Assembly (NCBI GenBank): GCA_949361645.1
Contig: OX442416.1
Span: forward strand, 19,028,323-19,092,322
Length of the DNA stretch: 64,000 bases
From: Spongilla lacustris
Taxonomy: Eukaryota > Porifera > Demospongiae > Spongillida > Spongillidae
Direction of reading: 5' to 3'
The notes under the pieces are model-generated. The model saw nothing but the letters and a program-made list of their open reading frames with translations, was not told the DNA's origin and searched no databases. Position numbers and translations under genes: made by a program. How positions within the stretch are numbered: the first letter of the stretch is position 1; each line of letters opens with the position of its first letter. Of this stretch, positions 31,741 to 42,989 are shown piece by piece.

Positions 31741-32529
31741 TCTGAAGATGACCTCTACCAAGTGTTTACCTCTCATGATGTCATATGTTTACTTGTTTTG
31801 CCACTCAAATAGCATCACTGCACATTTGTGATGCACTCACTTTGTGATGGCACAGATGGTTCTCTACATACCCAGCTTACATTGCATGCAGAACATCTCA
31901 GGGTGACATCATCCCCAGATGTGTCAATGTCAAAAGCTATTTTCAGCTCAGCTGAGAAATGCTATGCACTCAGAGCTGGTTCTTTTCTTTGCCCTGTACA
32001 TCGTTAGCCTCCGCCCACACACTGTGCAATGTATGGAAATTGTAATCCATACCTATAATGTTTATATGTATAGGGCAAAACCACAACGTACGTCGATTAT
32101 TCATGCAATACGCTCAGCTTGTTCGTGGTGACAGAAAATGCGTTGCCACTTCAGGTTAGTAAATTCTGGTAGCCACATACCTCCTGAGCATCGCTGTAGT
32201 ACTCTTACCTTCCAATTCAGTCACCAAAGGCTACGTCGTCGAATTTAGTAACGCCCTCCTTCTAAATACGTATCGCGTGACCTTGCTAAACGGTATGCGC
32301 ATGCTATCGATGTGGAATTTCAATTGTGCGCATTGACTGGACATGACAGGAAAAGGAATGCAGTGTTTGAGTTCGTTTTCACTTTTTGATTTGCTAGTTC
32401 TGGTGAGTCATGGTTTGCTTTTAAACATCAGATGTCTATAATGAGCCATCAGTTTAGAAATATGTGGTAATACCGTAAATGATCTAATTGTCGACTTAGT
32501 TTCCAGCCGCATACAACCGTGATGTACGC

Positions 32530-32540
32530 GCACGCACACG

Positions 32541-32592
<52 letters not shown>

Positions 32593-32662
32593 CACACACA
32601 CACACAACACACATGCACACACACACACACACACACACGCACACACACACACACACATCAGC
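32530..32662. repeat. CA microsatellite, compound
   Basis: CGCGCACACA followed by about 60 CA units with ATGCAC and AACA interruptions. Confidence 0.95.
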
Positions 32663-33039
32663 TGAACGTGGGGGAGGAGGCAGGAATAGGCAACATCTGC
32701 CAGTATCACTTACGGTTTCCAGTCATGCATTTGCTACAGATGTTACGTGTACAAGAAGCACACCATTACATGCATGTACTTCCTATAACATCAGCTGCAC
32801 CTACCCCCTGGTGTACACGTGGCATGTCACTTGTTCTGTCAATTAATCCAGGGTTCACAAACATGCCATTTAACTGTACATATGAAGGGAAGACTTCCTA
32901 CAATAATACTGCAGCAATGGAAGTAGAACATCATAACACAAACTTTCATGAATCCCTCAATTGTATTTAGCCAGTCAGACACTCAATGTTTTGGCATATA
33001 CAAAGTGCCACCACAACCTGTACAAAATAATACTTTCTC

Positions 33040-33185
33040 TTTTCCTCCTCCCTTCAATTTCCTTACCTCCCCTATCATCTCCCTCCCTCCCTCCTCATCC
33101 CGTCAATTTCCCTACCTCCCCCTCCCTCCCATCACTCTCGCTCCTCCTCTCTCCTTTCCTCCCCTTATCCCCATTCACCCCGCTG
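33040..33185 (+). repeat. Polypyrimidine tract (CT/CCCT-rich)
   Basis: About 150 bases of nearly pure pyrimidine with CTCCCTCC and CTCCTC words. No gene. Confidence 0.8.
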
Positions 33186-33685
33186 GCCCCGGCTCTCATC
33201 TTATAGCGCATGTCAAATGAAGTATACTATCCGGCTGAAAGGATCGTGTGTGAAAGGAAAAGGTAAGCTAGCTGGGTTTGTTTTTAAAAAACAAAATAAA
33301 ACTGAATAATACCATGCTTTCCAGAATGGAAGAATAGTTTATCTAGTGTTGTAATGTGGTTTTAAGAAGACACTTATATTGGGTTGCAGAAGAAAAGGAT
33401 GTAAGTTAACCTGTTCTCTTCTACAGTATGCAATATGTGTGTTCAGGTGTATTCTAGTAATCACTGCATTTTTATTTCAGGGAGTTCAAGTGTCAGCTTA
33501 AATTGATTTTTTACATACAACGCTCACTAGCTGCAGGAACAATCAGAAGGAACAGTGCATGTGCATGGATGTGTTAATTTAAATGCAGGTATCACAACAA
33601 AGCACTGTTGTACATGTAAATGTGATCATGTTTCTATAGATTCAACCACATGCAATGGCGTCCTAGGCTGGTTTGTTTCTCAGAC

Positions 33686-33718
33686 ACTCGATACCTCAGG
33701 ATGCACTCGGATAGCTCA
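33686..33718 (-). repeat. Second LTR remnant of the gag relic
   Basis: CTCGATACCTCAGGATGCACTC and the following CGGATAGCTCA are shared exactly with 35487-35518. This would make the relic about 1.85 kb between LTRs and would place the exon-like frame at 33.8-34.1 kb inside it. Confidence 0.45.
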
Positions 33719-33798
33719 CAACATCAACAACCATTCATTCATTATACTGAATCATACACATAATCACATACACACACGTGATCCTATATATCTCTAAT

Positions 33799-34085
33799 CA
33801 CTGAATGTTTCCGGACATCACAGTTCCTCCCCATTTCACACTGGTGACAGACCACCATCCCTTGTTGTCCATTCTCAACCCGGAAAAGGGATAACCAGCA
33901 GTGACAGCAGCATGGTTGCATTGGTATATGCGGTAGGCTAGCCCTGTCTTGATATCAGGTACAAGAGTACCACTCAGCACAGCTGATGCACTTTCACGTC
34001 TCCCAGTGGTGGCCAACATGCAGATGGCACAAATGGACGACGAGGGAGGGACATTCCCAACTACAAACCCTCCTGGTCGAGGTGC
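33799..34085 (-). CDS. Probable terminal exon of an unidentified gene
   Basis: A minus-strand frame of about 95 codons of normal composition, PRPGGFVVGNVPPSSSICAI, then ESASAVLSGTLVPDIKTGLA and YRIYQCNHAAVTAGYPFSGL, ending WGGTVMSGNIQ and a stop. Codon use looks protein-like and there is no repeat in it. I do not recognise the family. The 5' limit is uncertain because no strong acceptor is visible. Confidence 0.4.
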
Positions 34086-34249
34086 CAAAATTAGGAAGAA
34101 CAACAACAATTAAGGGACCTGGTGTTAGCAAGGGTGTTTCAGCCTATTCAGGAGGGATGGCCACCCAAGACTACAGACGAGGTCCGGTTATAAAGCCATG
34201 CTTTGAGTAGAGACATGAACTATACATGTACAGCAGTACAATCCTGTGA

Positions 34250-34560
34250 AAGGGTACAGGGAGAGGTATAGGCCTGTACGACTGTTCACGGAGGGGTACA
34301 GGCCTGCTCAGGGATGCAGGCATGTACCCCTCCATGAACAGTGGTACAGGCCTGCTCAGGGATGCAGGCATGTTCAAGGAGGGGTACAGGGATACAAGCC
34401 TGGACAGGGGTACAGGCCTGTGGGGGGGTGTACAGGTCTGTACAGTGGGTACAGGCTTGTACAGGGGTGCAGGCCTGTACAAGGGTAATGGCTGGTACAG
34501 GGAGGGGTAGCGGCCTGTACAGTGGTACAGGCCTATAAAATTGTACAGGCCTGTACAATT
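34250..34560. repeat. Minisatellite, about 15-22-bp units (GTACAGGCCTGTACAGGGG)
   Basis: About seventeen imperfect units built on the palindromic word TACAGGCCTGTA. Because the unit is self-complementary, both strands give similar low-complexity frames, none of which is a gene. Confidence 0.9.
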
Positions 34561-34599
34561 TGGGATACAACCAATTGTATATAGCAGTTGTTCATTCAT

Positions 34600-35475
34600 G
34601 ATGAACTCCACATACATATAGGTTTACCCATTGTCCTCTGTTTCATTCCATTTCTCTTGTCTTTTGCTAGGCCATGTAGTGATCCCCATTTCAGTCTGTC
34701 CCATTCTTCTTTGCTTTCATCGTCCCCCTTTAGTTCCTTCACAGAGTGGTCTCTAGTGGGTACACCCTTTCCAACACCTGTTCCTTCTGCCCTTTTCTTT
34801 GCACAACAAGCCCTCTCAATTTGCCCCCATTTCATGCAAAATTTAATTGTTTCTGAACCTGCACTGTTGAGTATCATGCGCTCCTCCACACCTGTTGCAA
34901 GCCCCTAGGCCTGACGGTCTCCCCCTTCTTGGTGGTGCTGCCACTTGATGTACTTCCTGTTTTGTGACACTCTGCAACTGTTGACGTCTGTTCTGCGCGT
35001 CCGCTATTTCCACTGTCTCCAGCACCTTGGCAAAAGTGAGGTCTGCCTTTGTGCTCGTCCCTCATACCAAAGAACACCCTGTCTCTCAGCGTCTCTGATA
35101 ACGTCGCACCAAACGCACAGTTCTGCAAACTTGCTGCATACCACATATCACACTTTCTCCCTCCTTTTGTCCCGTTTGTGGAACCGTACGTTCTGCGATG
35201 ACTGTAGAGGTTTAGGCGCTACGTACGTGTGTCGTTAAGGCTGCGACCAGTTGCTCGTACGTTCGGTCTTTCAATTTCTGGGGTGCTACGAGCGCTCGGA
35301 GCAGGCCAAATGTAATACAGGCGAGGAAAGAGTCCTTTTTCTGTTCGGCTTCCACTTTATTTGCCAGGAAGAAATGTTCTAGCCGCTCGACGTATTAACT
35401 CAACCAGTCTTCCGTTGACGCGTCATACTCCCCTGCCATCCTTCTTAGCTATCCCATGCACCCTCGTCGCCACTG
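34600..35475 (-). pseudogene. gag: Ty3/gypsy gag relic
   Basis: Minus-strand pieces in shifting frames: KVEAEQKKDSFLACITFGL (about 35.3 kb), GATLSETLRDRVFFGMRDEH, KVLETVEIADAQNRRQQLQ, and a zinc knuckle CNRCGGAHDTQQCRFRN, followed by a second, degraded knuckle with KFCMKWGQIERACCAKK. This is the capsid/nucleocapsid part of a gypsy gag, distinct from the one at 26.8-27.8 kb. No protease or polymerase follows, so the element was truncated after gag. Confidence 0.8.
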
Positions 35476-35527
35476 TAGAGTCTCGATACCTCAGGATGCA
35501 CTCGGATAGCTCAGATCCCGCTACAGC
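35476..35527 (-). repeat. LTR fragment adjoining the gag relic
   Basis: TGTAGAGTCTCGATACC...CCCGCTACA has TG..CA ends and lies where the 5' LTR of the gag relic should be. About 32 bases (core CTCGATACCTCAGGATGCAC) recur at 33686-33718, the likely remnant of the other LTR. Confidence 0.5.
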
Positions 35528-37030
35528 TACGTGTAGGCCTACATCTCTTGTCTGAGCAGCCGGTCGAGGTAAGCAGCCTAACATCGTTTCAATACATCGA
35601 TCTGTCTTGCAGAAAACACAGACTCGAAGATTTTAGTATTCCATGGCATGTACTAGTACAGTTAAGTAAGTAGTTACCCCCGGCACGGGGCGGCACCTGG
35701 CCCACCACACCCTCTGCTCGACTAGCTAGTCTCATTTCATTAACTATGGAATATCCTTGATTTTACTAAATATCTATGGCAACACATAAAAACGCCATTT
35801 AAAAATGGCGCCTTATTGCACCAAAACTGATTTACTATTTTTAAAAATGGTCCCCAAATTCTTCACGACAACAGCCACTTTTTTTCATACATTATATTAT
35901 TTGGATAGTTTTAGAATTGTTTCAGAGGGTGGCAAAAGTTCTAACCCCCCTCTGTTCATTAGTTATAACTAATGGAATATCTTAATTAGCATGATTTTTT
36001 TCCATTTTCTGTACAAGTCTATGGAATATCATATTTTCAGAAATGGTCCCAGAATTTTGGACGATACAAGGTATAAAATTTGAAATTGCCTACATTTAAA
36101 CATCATTTAGAGTAGTATTAGAGGGTGGCAAAAGTTGCAGGTCCGTTAGTTAAGTAAATAATAATCAAGTTAGTAAAAACGCCATACATTCTCTATGGAA
36201 CGTACCGCGGAATGAAATCCAAAAATTTACAAACCGCAACTTTCGTGTCCGTTGATTTCTCCATATGTATTACATTGGTGCAATTCACAATGATTTAGAT
36301 GTGCTTGTGTAAACGTGTACTATTAATGTATTTTTATTTATTTATGCATTTTACAACGTACCCTAATGGTGTGGAAATTTGGTTTTGAAACATTCAAATG
36401 GACGTGAAAAATTTACATCGAAAAATGCACGTTGAAATTCCACTATCGAGAGTTACGGCAGTAACTCTCGTATAGGATTTGTGCCGTATCATGAATATCA
36501 TTTTTTTAAAAGCGACCCACGTATAACTCACGAACTGAGAAACGGATAGTGTAGCTCTTTATTGCTATTGAGCCACAATGGAAAGACGATCATTATCATG
36601 TTTTGGTCAGGTTGCAAGACCGTTTACTTTAAGAGAACAAAAAATGTCGTAGTTCTCGTCCCCAGACCGTAATTTGTCCATAGTCGTCGTCGTAGTTATG
36701 GTTGAGTATAACTCGAGATAGGAAAGGTTTTAAATAGCACCAGTTACGCCAAACGCTGTATAATTTCCTGACAATACATCTTCTGGTATCAGATATATGC
36801 ATGTACTCGATATACGTCATTCGCAGCTGTTTTCGCGCGCCAAGACTGATTACGTAATCGGTACGTAATATATAGAGTTAGCTATATTAAAACCGTTTCC
36901 ATGACAATGTTTTCGGTATAATTGTGTATCGTTATATATGATTTTAACAGGTGGGAGTTTCATTTCTGTTTTTAGTTGGTGGTGTAAAAATATGATTTAA
37001 CTGTATAATAAGCTAGCATTTGCCATATTC
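35528..37030. other. No gene seen; diffuse repeat similarity
   Basis: A/T-rich sequence with spaced CTATGGAATA / CATACATT.TCTATGGA words (35747, 36018, 36185) like those at 6.97-7.15 kb and 25.98-26.17 kb, perhaps a third, more decayed copy of that repeat. A perfect hairpin CGAGAGTTACGGCAGTAACT(CTCG) lies at 36447-36470. Confidence 0.4.
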
Positions 37031-37369
37031 TCGTACCCAGATCGACACTCGCAGTTAACGAATGGATATCACCACTACGTACGTTTGGGTCTGGGTACGA
37101 GACTACATCTGCCATACAGGAATTTTTTTCCCCCCACAATGTCTAAATCTTGCATTTCAATTAATAGTTGCTCCTCTATCAACGGGAATATCGTTTACAA
37201 CCACTGGTGGCATTCGGGCTGCACTGGTAACCCCATCATTCACGTCTCTCTCATGACAGAGCATCCTTGTAACTAACCCCATAGTAGTTGCTGCACAGCT
37301 TTGTTCTTGACATGCATGGCCACAAGTATAGCTGCTCTGGGAAGGTATATTGCACACCTTGGATAAAGG

Positions 37370-38070
37370 AACAGTTAAAGGAGCGAAGGACCTTTGTGGT
37401 CTAAATAGAAATTGTGTGTAAAGGAGCAAAAGACCTTTAATTTGTGGTATAAATGGAAATTGTGTGTAAAGGAGCAAAGGACTATTGATCTGGGTTCTAT
37501 GCAGCTAATTACATTACTACTGATGGTAAGCTAGAGGTCCAGTTCTTCCGCAGTCTTGGCCAGAAAGTGTCATCAGTCACAGTTCCAATACGTGATTCCT
37601 TCGTGCCCTGCCTGTTCACTGAATGTATTTTTAAGTAAAGGAGCAAAGGACCTTTAGTCTAAATATTCAGTTTGTAAGTAAAGGAGCAAAGAACCTTTAC
37701 TCTAATTATTCACTTTGTTAGTAAAGACCTTTGTTCTAAATATTCAGTTTGTAAGTAAAGGAGCAAATGACCTTTGCTCTAAATATTCAGTTTGTAAGTA
37801 AAGGAGCAAAGGACCTTTGTTCTAAATATTCAGTTTGTAAGTAAAGGAGCAACGAACCTTTACTCTAATTATTCACTTTGTTAGTAAAGACCTTTGTTCT
37901 AAATATTCAGTTTGTAAGTAAAGGAGCAAATGACCTTTGCTCTAAATATTCAGTTTGTAAGTAAAGGAGCAAATGACCTTTGCTCTAAGTATTCACTTTG
38001 TAAGTAAAGGAGCAAATGACCTTTGCTCTAAATATTCACTTTGTAAGTAAAGGAGCAAAGGACCTTTGAG
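37370..38070. repeat. Minisatellite, about 44-bp unit with an internal palindrome
   Basis: About fourteen units of TATTCAGTTTGTAAGTAAAG + GAGCAAAGGACCTTTGCTC + TAAA, most regular from 37640 to 38070. The central 19 bases are a perfect palindrome around GGACC. Two higher-order blocks (about 37676-37850 and 37850-38010) repeat the same run of variant units. Confidence 0.93.
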
Positions 38071-38274
38071 GTATGCTCCTTTATATAACTCCTTTGAAAT
38101 CTCTTTTCAGGGTGGGGTATATTGTATTCATTCAAATGTGTGTGTCCGCCAGAATGATATGAGCTGTTCTTGGCCAATTTTATTTTGTGGAGATGAAGAT
38201 GAGGAAAGGGAACACAGGATGAGGGGTGGATTATCTACAGGTGTGATATTGTTGTAGCTATCCCCTCCTTTGCT

Positions 38275-38437
38275 CCTTCTTCCCTCCTGCATGTCTCATC
38301 TTCTCTTCTCTCTCCTTCCTTCTTTTCTCCATTCCACTCTACCCTTCCCCTCTCTTCTCCCTTCCCTTGAGCCACTTCTCATACCCAAACATGGCCTTTC
38401 TCATCATCTCCTAGAACTGAGGGACTCCAGTCTGTAG

Positions 38438-38486
<49 letters not shown>

Positions 38487-38490
38487 CCTA
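38275..38490. repeat. Pyrimidine tract and TG microsatellite
   Basis: 38275-38370 is CT-rich (CTTCTCTTCTCTCTCCTTCC type). 38440-38486 is a TG repeat of about 23 units. Confidence 0.9.
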
Positions 38491-38639
38491 GCTCCAATGC
38501 CACTCTCCCTCACCTGGCTGTGCCCCCCAGTTGATCAGCCATGTTAGTATCATTCTTTTTGGATTGCCATAATAGAGCATGAAAGCTGAATGACAGGGAT
38601 GAGGGGGTGAGACATGAGGTGGGAGATGAGGGAGGAGAG

Positions 38640-38828
38640 GGAGATGATGGGAGAAGAGTGTCTTGCCATTGCTCTGAAGTATGCAGGTATGTTGGAAGTC
38701 ATCTACCATGATAATGACATCTTTCTCTGGCTCATTGGGGAACACAGCACTCCTGGCCACACACACACAGGTGGGGACGCCATCAATCTCCACCATCCTC
38801 ATGTCCCTAATAAAGGTGTACTGGGGAC
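38640..38828 (-). CDS. Exon-like segment, unknown protein
   Basis: The minus-strand frame SPQYTFIRDMRMVEIDGVPT, then CVCVARSAVFPNEPEKDVII and MVDDFQHTCILQSNGKTLFS, has normal protein composition. It begins directly after CGCGTGACAG, the terminus of the MITE at 38829-38936, so the AG used as acceptor, if it is spliced, would be supplied by the MITE. I cannot name the family. The 3' limit is uncertain. Confidence 0.35.
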
Positions 38829-38936
38829 TGTCACGCGAAAATTTGTCCGGGCAAAAAGTGGTCCGGGTGGACCACTTTTGGTTGCCAAAAATGGTCCGGG
38901 TTGCCAAAAGTGGTCCGGGTATATCAGCTTGCAGGA
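38829..38936. mobile_element. MITE, copy 1 (CTGTCACGCGAAAAT end)
   Basis: CTGTCACGCGAAAATTTGTC at one side and GATATAC/GTATATCAGCTTGC at the other, with internal AAAAGTGGTCCGGG words in both orientations. The same sequence is inverted at 40170-40309. It is flanked by GGACTG..CAGTCC. Confidence 0.75.
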
Positions 38937-40169
38937 AACCAGTCCTTGCACTGTTAAGTTTGTAAATACGCATGGTGTGTTATTAAATATGATCCGAGGT
39001 GATAGGTGTGTGCATTAAATACATGTATAAGCGTAAGGTACATTTACATGTATAGCATGGTTTTGTCCTGCTGCTGATTTTAGCTTAAGAGATTCATGTA
39101 TGACTGAATAGCCAACACAACTTGCATGTACAACTTTTTTTACGCATGGCTAATGAATCATGTCCTGCACAAATCTTATTAGCCTTTGCTACATGTGCAT
39201 GTGTAGCTCTTTCAGGATGGTCTTCCGTCATGTAATTATAATTTGTGATGAACAAGCATGAACTGATAAATCAACGATTGTATTTAAAAGTAAACATGCA
39301 TGGAAGTGTGTCAAGTTATGTTTTAAAAAAAAAATGTCTCAACGTATCATGAACTCTTTGAGGGTTGAAGGCGTGTTTTGGAGGATTGTAAATCAAATAG
39401 ACACTGATTTCATGATGGCACAGTATTCCTATGATCCATATGCACGTGCACGTGCATCAAGTACAACTGATGATCGAAAAATGAAAACAGCAGGCTTTAA
39501 TCCTTGCCGTTGATAAAGGAGTGACTTCAGTTGGTGTTCTTGAGTCCAAAGTTATACCAAAAGGTTAATTTGTAGCTTATATAGCATCATTCTTCTCAAC
39601 ATCTTGTTTTGTACACTGCATGCATGCATTGTCAGATGCAGCAGGCATAAGAACCAAGCACTATTTGCAATGAACTATATTCATCGGCTTTAAACAGTAT
39701 GCGTGCATGCACTGTTAATATGCATTCACAATGAACATCCTTGTGTGGAGTTTTAATTACCTTGGAACTTACATGTAGTCCAAATAGATTCCTAGCTATA
39801 ATCACAGCATAATCACTGACGAAACTTGCTGAAAATCAATCATTTTATGCATCATAAGAGCCACAGGTGATGTATGTTACCATGGCTAGCATCGAATTCA
39901 TCCTCATCTTCTCTGGCAATGAGGCCATGCAGGCCTCCATAGGTGTAGAAGGTTTGGTGAATAGAGTAGAGCTATAAGAGCTGTTCCTATATAGGGTATA
40001 AGCACATGCATGGAGTCTATAATTCACCTCTGGAACCTGCATGCATTATCAGTAGTACATGCTCGTGCATATTTGCCATGCAGTATGTACGCTTATGCAT
40101 TTACTGCGGCTGCATATAGCTATAGAAATGGGTCCTACACAATCGCCTGAAGGCAAGGAACGGTTTTGT

Positions 40170-40309
40170 GCAAGCTGATATACCCGGACCACTTTTGGCA
40201 ACGCGTACCATTTTTGGCAACCAAAAGTGGTCCGGGGTCGGACCAATTTTGGCAGCCAAAAGTGGTCTGCCCGGACCACTTTTTGCCCGGACCAATTTTC
40301 GCGTGACAG
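40170..40309. mobile_element. MITE, copy 2 (inverted relative of 38829-38936)
   Basis: CAAGCTGATATACCCGGACC at the left and TTTTCGCGTGACAG at the right. It has one more internal CCGGACCACTTTTGGC module than copy 1. Confidence 0.75.
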
Positions 40310-40504
40310 GACCAGTAGTCAAGGGGTTATGGTTCAGACTGCGTGAGTGGAATATGCATGTGTGCTGTGCATACATGTACGTGTGTGCATGTGTGCATGT
40401 GTGCTGTGCATATATATGTGCATACATGTATGTGTGCATGTGTACTGTGCTGCTGTGCCTGTGTGCCTGAGTGCTAGTGTATAACACATGCATCTCCCTG
40501 GAGG

Positions 40505-40628
40505 ATACATCTCTGTCTGACATTGGCCAGGGGAATAGTCCACAGCCCAGTACAACCCTTCTGTCTGCTCATGCCGTATGGGATGGAGGTCTGGTAAAGA
40601 AGGGCATCTGGATCCTCCATTACAGGTA
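40505..40628 (-). CDS. Exon-like segment, unknown protein
   Basis: The minus-strand frame MEDPDALLYQTSIPYGMSRQ, then KGCTGLWTIPLANVRQRCIL, QGDAC. Composition looks protein-like and no repeat explains it. No function assigned. It may belong to the same transcription unit as 38640-38828. Confidence 0.3.
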
Positions 40629-40739
40629 GCACCCATTAAGTAAGCACAGTTTCCCTCCCACACACACACTCCTCCTGCTACAACTTAAAGTGGGTATGAA
40701 TTTACAATTAGTGATATCAAATGTAATAAATTGATCATG

Positions 40740-41050
40740 GGAACATACTGAAAAATCAGTCAACATGGTGGGTACAATGTATGCATGTGCATGTAGTATA
40801 CATGTATGGTATCAATATGGCCTTTCATATATGGCATCATGAGAGTGTAGACATTTACATGCATGATACAAACATTGCTGATAGGGTTGAAGGGGAGGAG
40901 ATACCAAGGGACACACTGGTCTTTGTGTGTAGACTTAGAAGCAGCTGCTCTATGGTCTTGTTTTTTACATCACCATCCATATACAGGATAGTGTTCAGCA
41001 CCATACATATCATTATTACTTGATCATTACATAGACCATCTCACCAGTGG
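40740..41050 (-). other. Ankyrin-gene intron unit without its exon
   Basis: The sequence CAGTCAACATGGTGGGTACA through GTTTTTTACATCACCATCCA and ATATCATTATTAC, with a final ACCATCTCACC, matches the intron units at 54618-54865 and 55570-55835. At the point where the ankyrin exon should start (41042), unrelated sequence begins. It is a truncated outlying unit of the tandem exon duplication. Confidence 0.7.
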
Positions 41051-41896
41051 CAATAGCTACCAGGCCGTCTTTTTTCCTAAACTTAAATTGATGGCCTGGG
41101 GATGAGGCTAGTAAGCTACTGATCGAACATGTAGTGAAGGGTGGATGGAGGTAGTGTGAGCACTAACTCCACTTGCAGTGTGGGGTTAATAGTTTCAGCA
41201 GCTCCACTAGTGGGGGTGGGGAGCATGTGTGGCTCCCTTAAAGTTGTGCTCCATCAGTGTGAGGGCTGGTGGGCTCGCATCTCCATTGACTAAAATAGCG
41301 ACATTGTTGTGTGGAGTGTGGAGTGTTGAGGCTGATAACTCTGTGGGTGGGGACTGCTGACTTAGCATGCTATTACTTTCACTTGCAAGCACTGGTATTA
41401 TGTGCTTTATGTGCGGAAATTGATGGGACTGCTGATTTCATTTGCACTGAGTGTGAGGGCTGGCATTATGTTGAGGGTCCATTAATTGGTTGTATGTATT
41501 TGGTATTCACTACTCTTGTGCGGTGGAGTGGTAATGCCTGATGCCCCCCAACCACAAAATAATATGACTGCTGCATCACATGTCATCTGTACGTATATTA
41601 AATAGGTGTTGAAGCATTCACGTTACCAGCCATCTCAGCTGAGGATTGCCTCTTTGCTGACCTGGGTGTGGACCCTGCATGCTCATCCTGGAGCGCAGTT
41701 GTTAGAAGCTACTGACCTGCTTCATAATCACATACAAACACCACACATACATACCACTGGAGCTAATATGAATATATACATGTAGTACCTCTTGCTGGCC
41801 AACATCATAGCTATAGTCCACCAGAATGTTGTAAAAGTACTAATGTTTTTTAAGTTTATATATACTTTACTGCTTGTCCAGACCCTAACCCTAAAA

Positions 41897-42149
41897 TATG
41901 AGTAAGTTGGTCGGTGGCATATAGGATTTGAAGGCAATAGTGGTATAAAATGCAGGGACACAAGGGTTGAATGATAAGGCCGGAAAAAAAAGAAAACGTC
42001 TTATATATTTAACGCGTACATTGAACAATGCAATGCAATGTTCTACATGCATGGGTGCAAGCTAATTTTGTTTTTCCAACCTTTGTTTCCTAGCTTTTTA
42101 CACCACTATTGCCTTCAAATCCTATATACCGACCACCAACTTACTCATA
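41897..42149. mobile_element. MITE with long inverted repeats and TA ends
   Basis: TATGAGTAAGTTGGTCGGTG at the left and CACCAACTTACTCATA at the right are complementary, and the arms extend over about 55 bases including GAAGGCAATAGTGGT. TA at both limits fits Tc1/mariner-type insertion. A relative lies at 48653-48870. Confidence 0.8.
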
Positions 42150-42241
42150 GAGACTGAATATTTTTCTAGTTAGTATAACCATTCTAGCATGGGTCATCAA
42201 TGTTGTAAATTCATTGCTAACTGATGTACAGCCAATATTAC

Positions 42242-42247
42242 TTTATT
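42242..42247 (-). terminator. Polyadenylation signal of the ankyrin gene
   Basis: AATAAA on the minus strand about 190 bases past the stop codon at 42434, the expected distance for a short 3' untranslated region. Confidence 0.45.
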
Positions 42248-42433
42248 TGATATGAAGGTTGGAAGGGAAGTGAAGGTGTCCCATGTTGAAGTACAAGACT
42301 GCTGAGTTGTTGGGCCAGAGGTGGGGAAAGATGTGATGTACATGTGCTTAAAGTTGTCATGAATTTACAGTTCATGATATCAAATGTAATAAATTGATCA
42401 TTGCAAAAATGGGAACAGTAAAAATATCGAACA

Positions 42434-42562
42434 TTAATACCAGTAACCAATCATAATTGTCTGAAATGCAGTATCCACATCAATACCAGGAGTGGATAGG
42501 AGATGTTCCACACAAGTAGTATGACCTCCCCTTGCAGCATAGTGTAATGGAGTATCACCGTT
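42434..42562 (-). CDS. Ankyrin gene, last exon
   Basis: After CCAG, the frame reads NGDTPLHYAARGGHTTCVEH, LLSTPGIDVD, then leaves the ankyrin pattern (TAFQTIMIGYWY) and stops at 42434. The usual donor at the end of the repeat is absent, which is why this is taken as the terminal exon. Confidence 0.65.
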   Translation of the reverse strand, partial: NGDTPLHYAARGGHTTCVEHLLSTPGIDVDTAFQTIMIGYWY

Positions 42563-42876
42563 CTGGAGTGGGTACAATAATTCATCAACATGGCTACTTC
42601 AAACATAAAGCCTCAAATTGAAATACACGCAGGCATATAATTATATAAAGATGCTAATAAATTTAATAACTAACAGAGTGGAGGAGGAAGACTGAGCTTG
42701 GTGGTTAAGGACATTGGAGGCCTGTGTGGTGACGTGTGCTGGCCAATCATATTGTATTAGTTATTATCCACTCAGTTTAGTATCCACTATCTGATCATTT
42801 GAACCATAAAGCTAGCTATGTCAGCTACACTTCCTATAACAGTTGCCTTATTTTAATATTCAATGAACCAACTCAC

Positions 42877-42978
42877 CTTATCCTGAATGTTCACATCGAT
42901 ACCAGGAGTGGAAAGTAGATGTTCCACACAAGTAATATTACCTCCCATGGCTGCATAATGTAATGGAGTGTAACCATC
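42877..42978 (-). CDS. Ankyrin exon, penultimate
   Basis: 102 bases between CCAG and GTGAGT: DGYTPLHYAAMGGNITCVEH, LLSTPGIDVNIQDK. Intact. Confidence 0.75.
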
Positions 42979-42989
42979 CTGGCATGGGT

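Larger units (their letters stand above)
30136..32269. repeat. RING unit, copy A (inverted relative of 51981-54368)
   Basis: This 2.1-kb block is an inverted copy of 51981-54368 at roughly 90-95% by eye, with small gaps. The outer limits are sharp: CACGGTGGTCTGCTCTCATT at 30136 matches the inverse ending GCAGACCACCGTG at 54368, and GGAGGGCGTTACTAAATTCG (minus strand, 32268 inward) matches 51981 onward. Its gene reads on the minus strand. Both extremities contain GGTGACTGAATTGGAA and AGTGGCAACGCATTTTCTG words facing each other (30455/32215 and 30513/32140), so the unit has partly inverted-repeated ends. Whether it is a mobile element or a segmental duplication is open. Confidence 0.85.

Noticed and set aside
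35361..35555. Plus-strand frame opposite the gag relic
   Set aside because: Shadow of the minus-strand gypsy gag and LTR.
37640..38070. Regular spacing suggesting a CRISPR array
   Set aside because: The spacers are also repeated and the genome is animal-like; it is a minisatellite with a palindromic unit.
41881..41896. CCCTAACCCTAA, telomere-like
   Set aside because: Only two units here and at 43016; a chance or MITE-flank sequence, not a telomeric tract.
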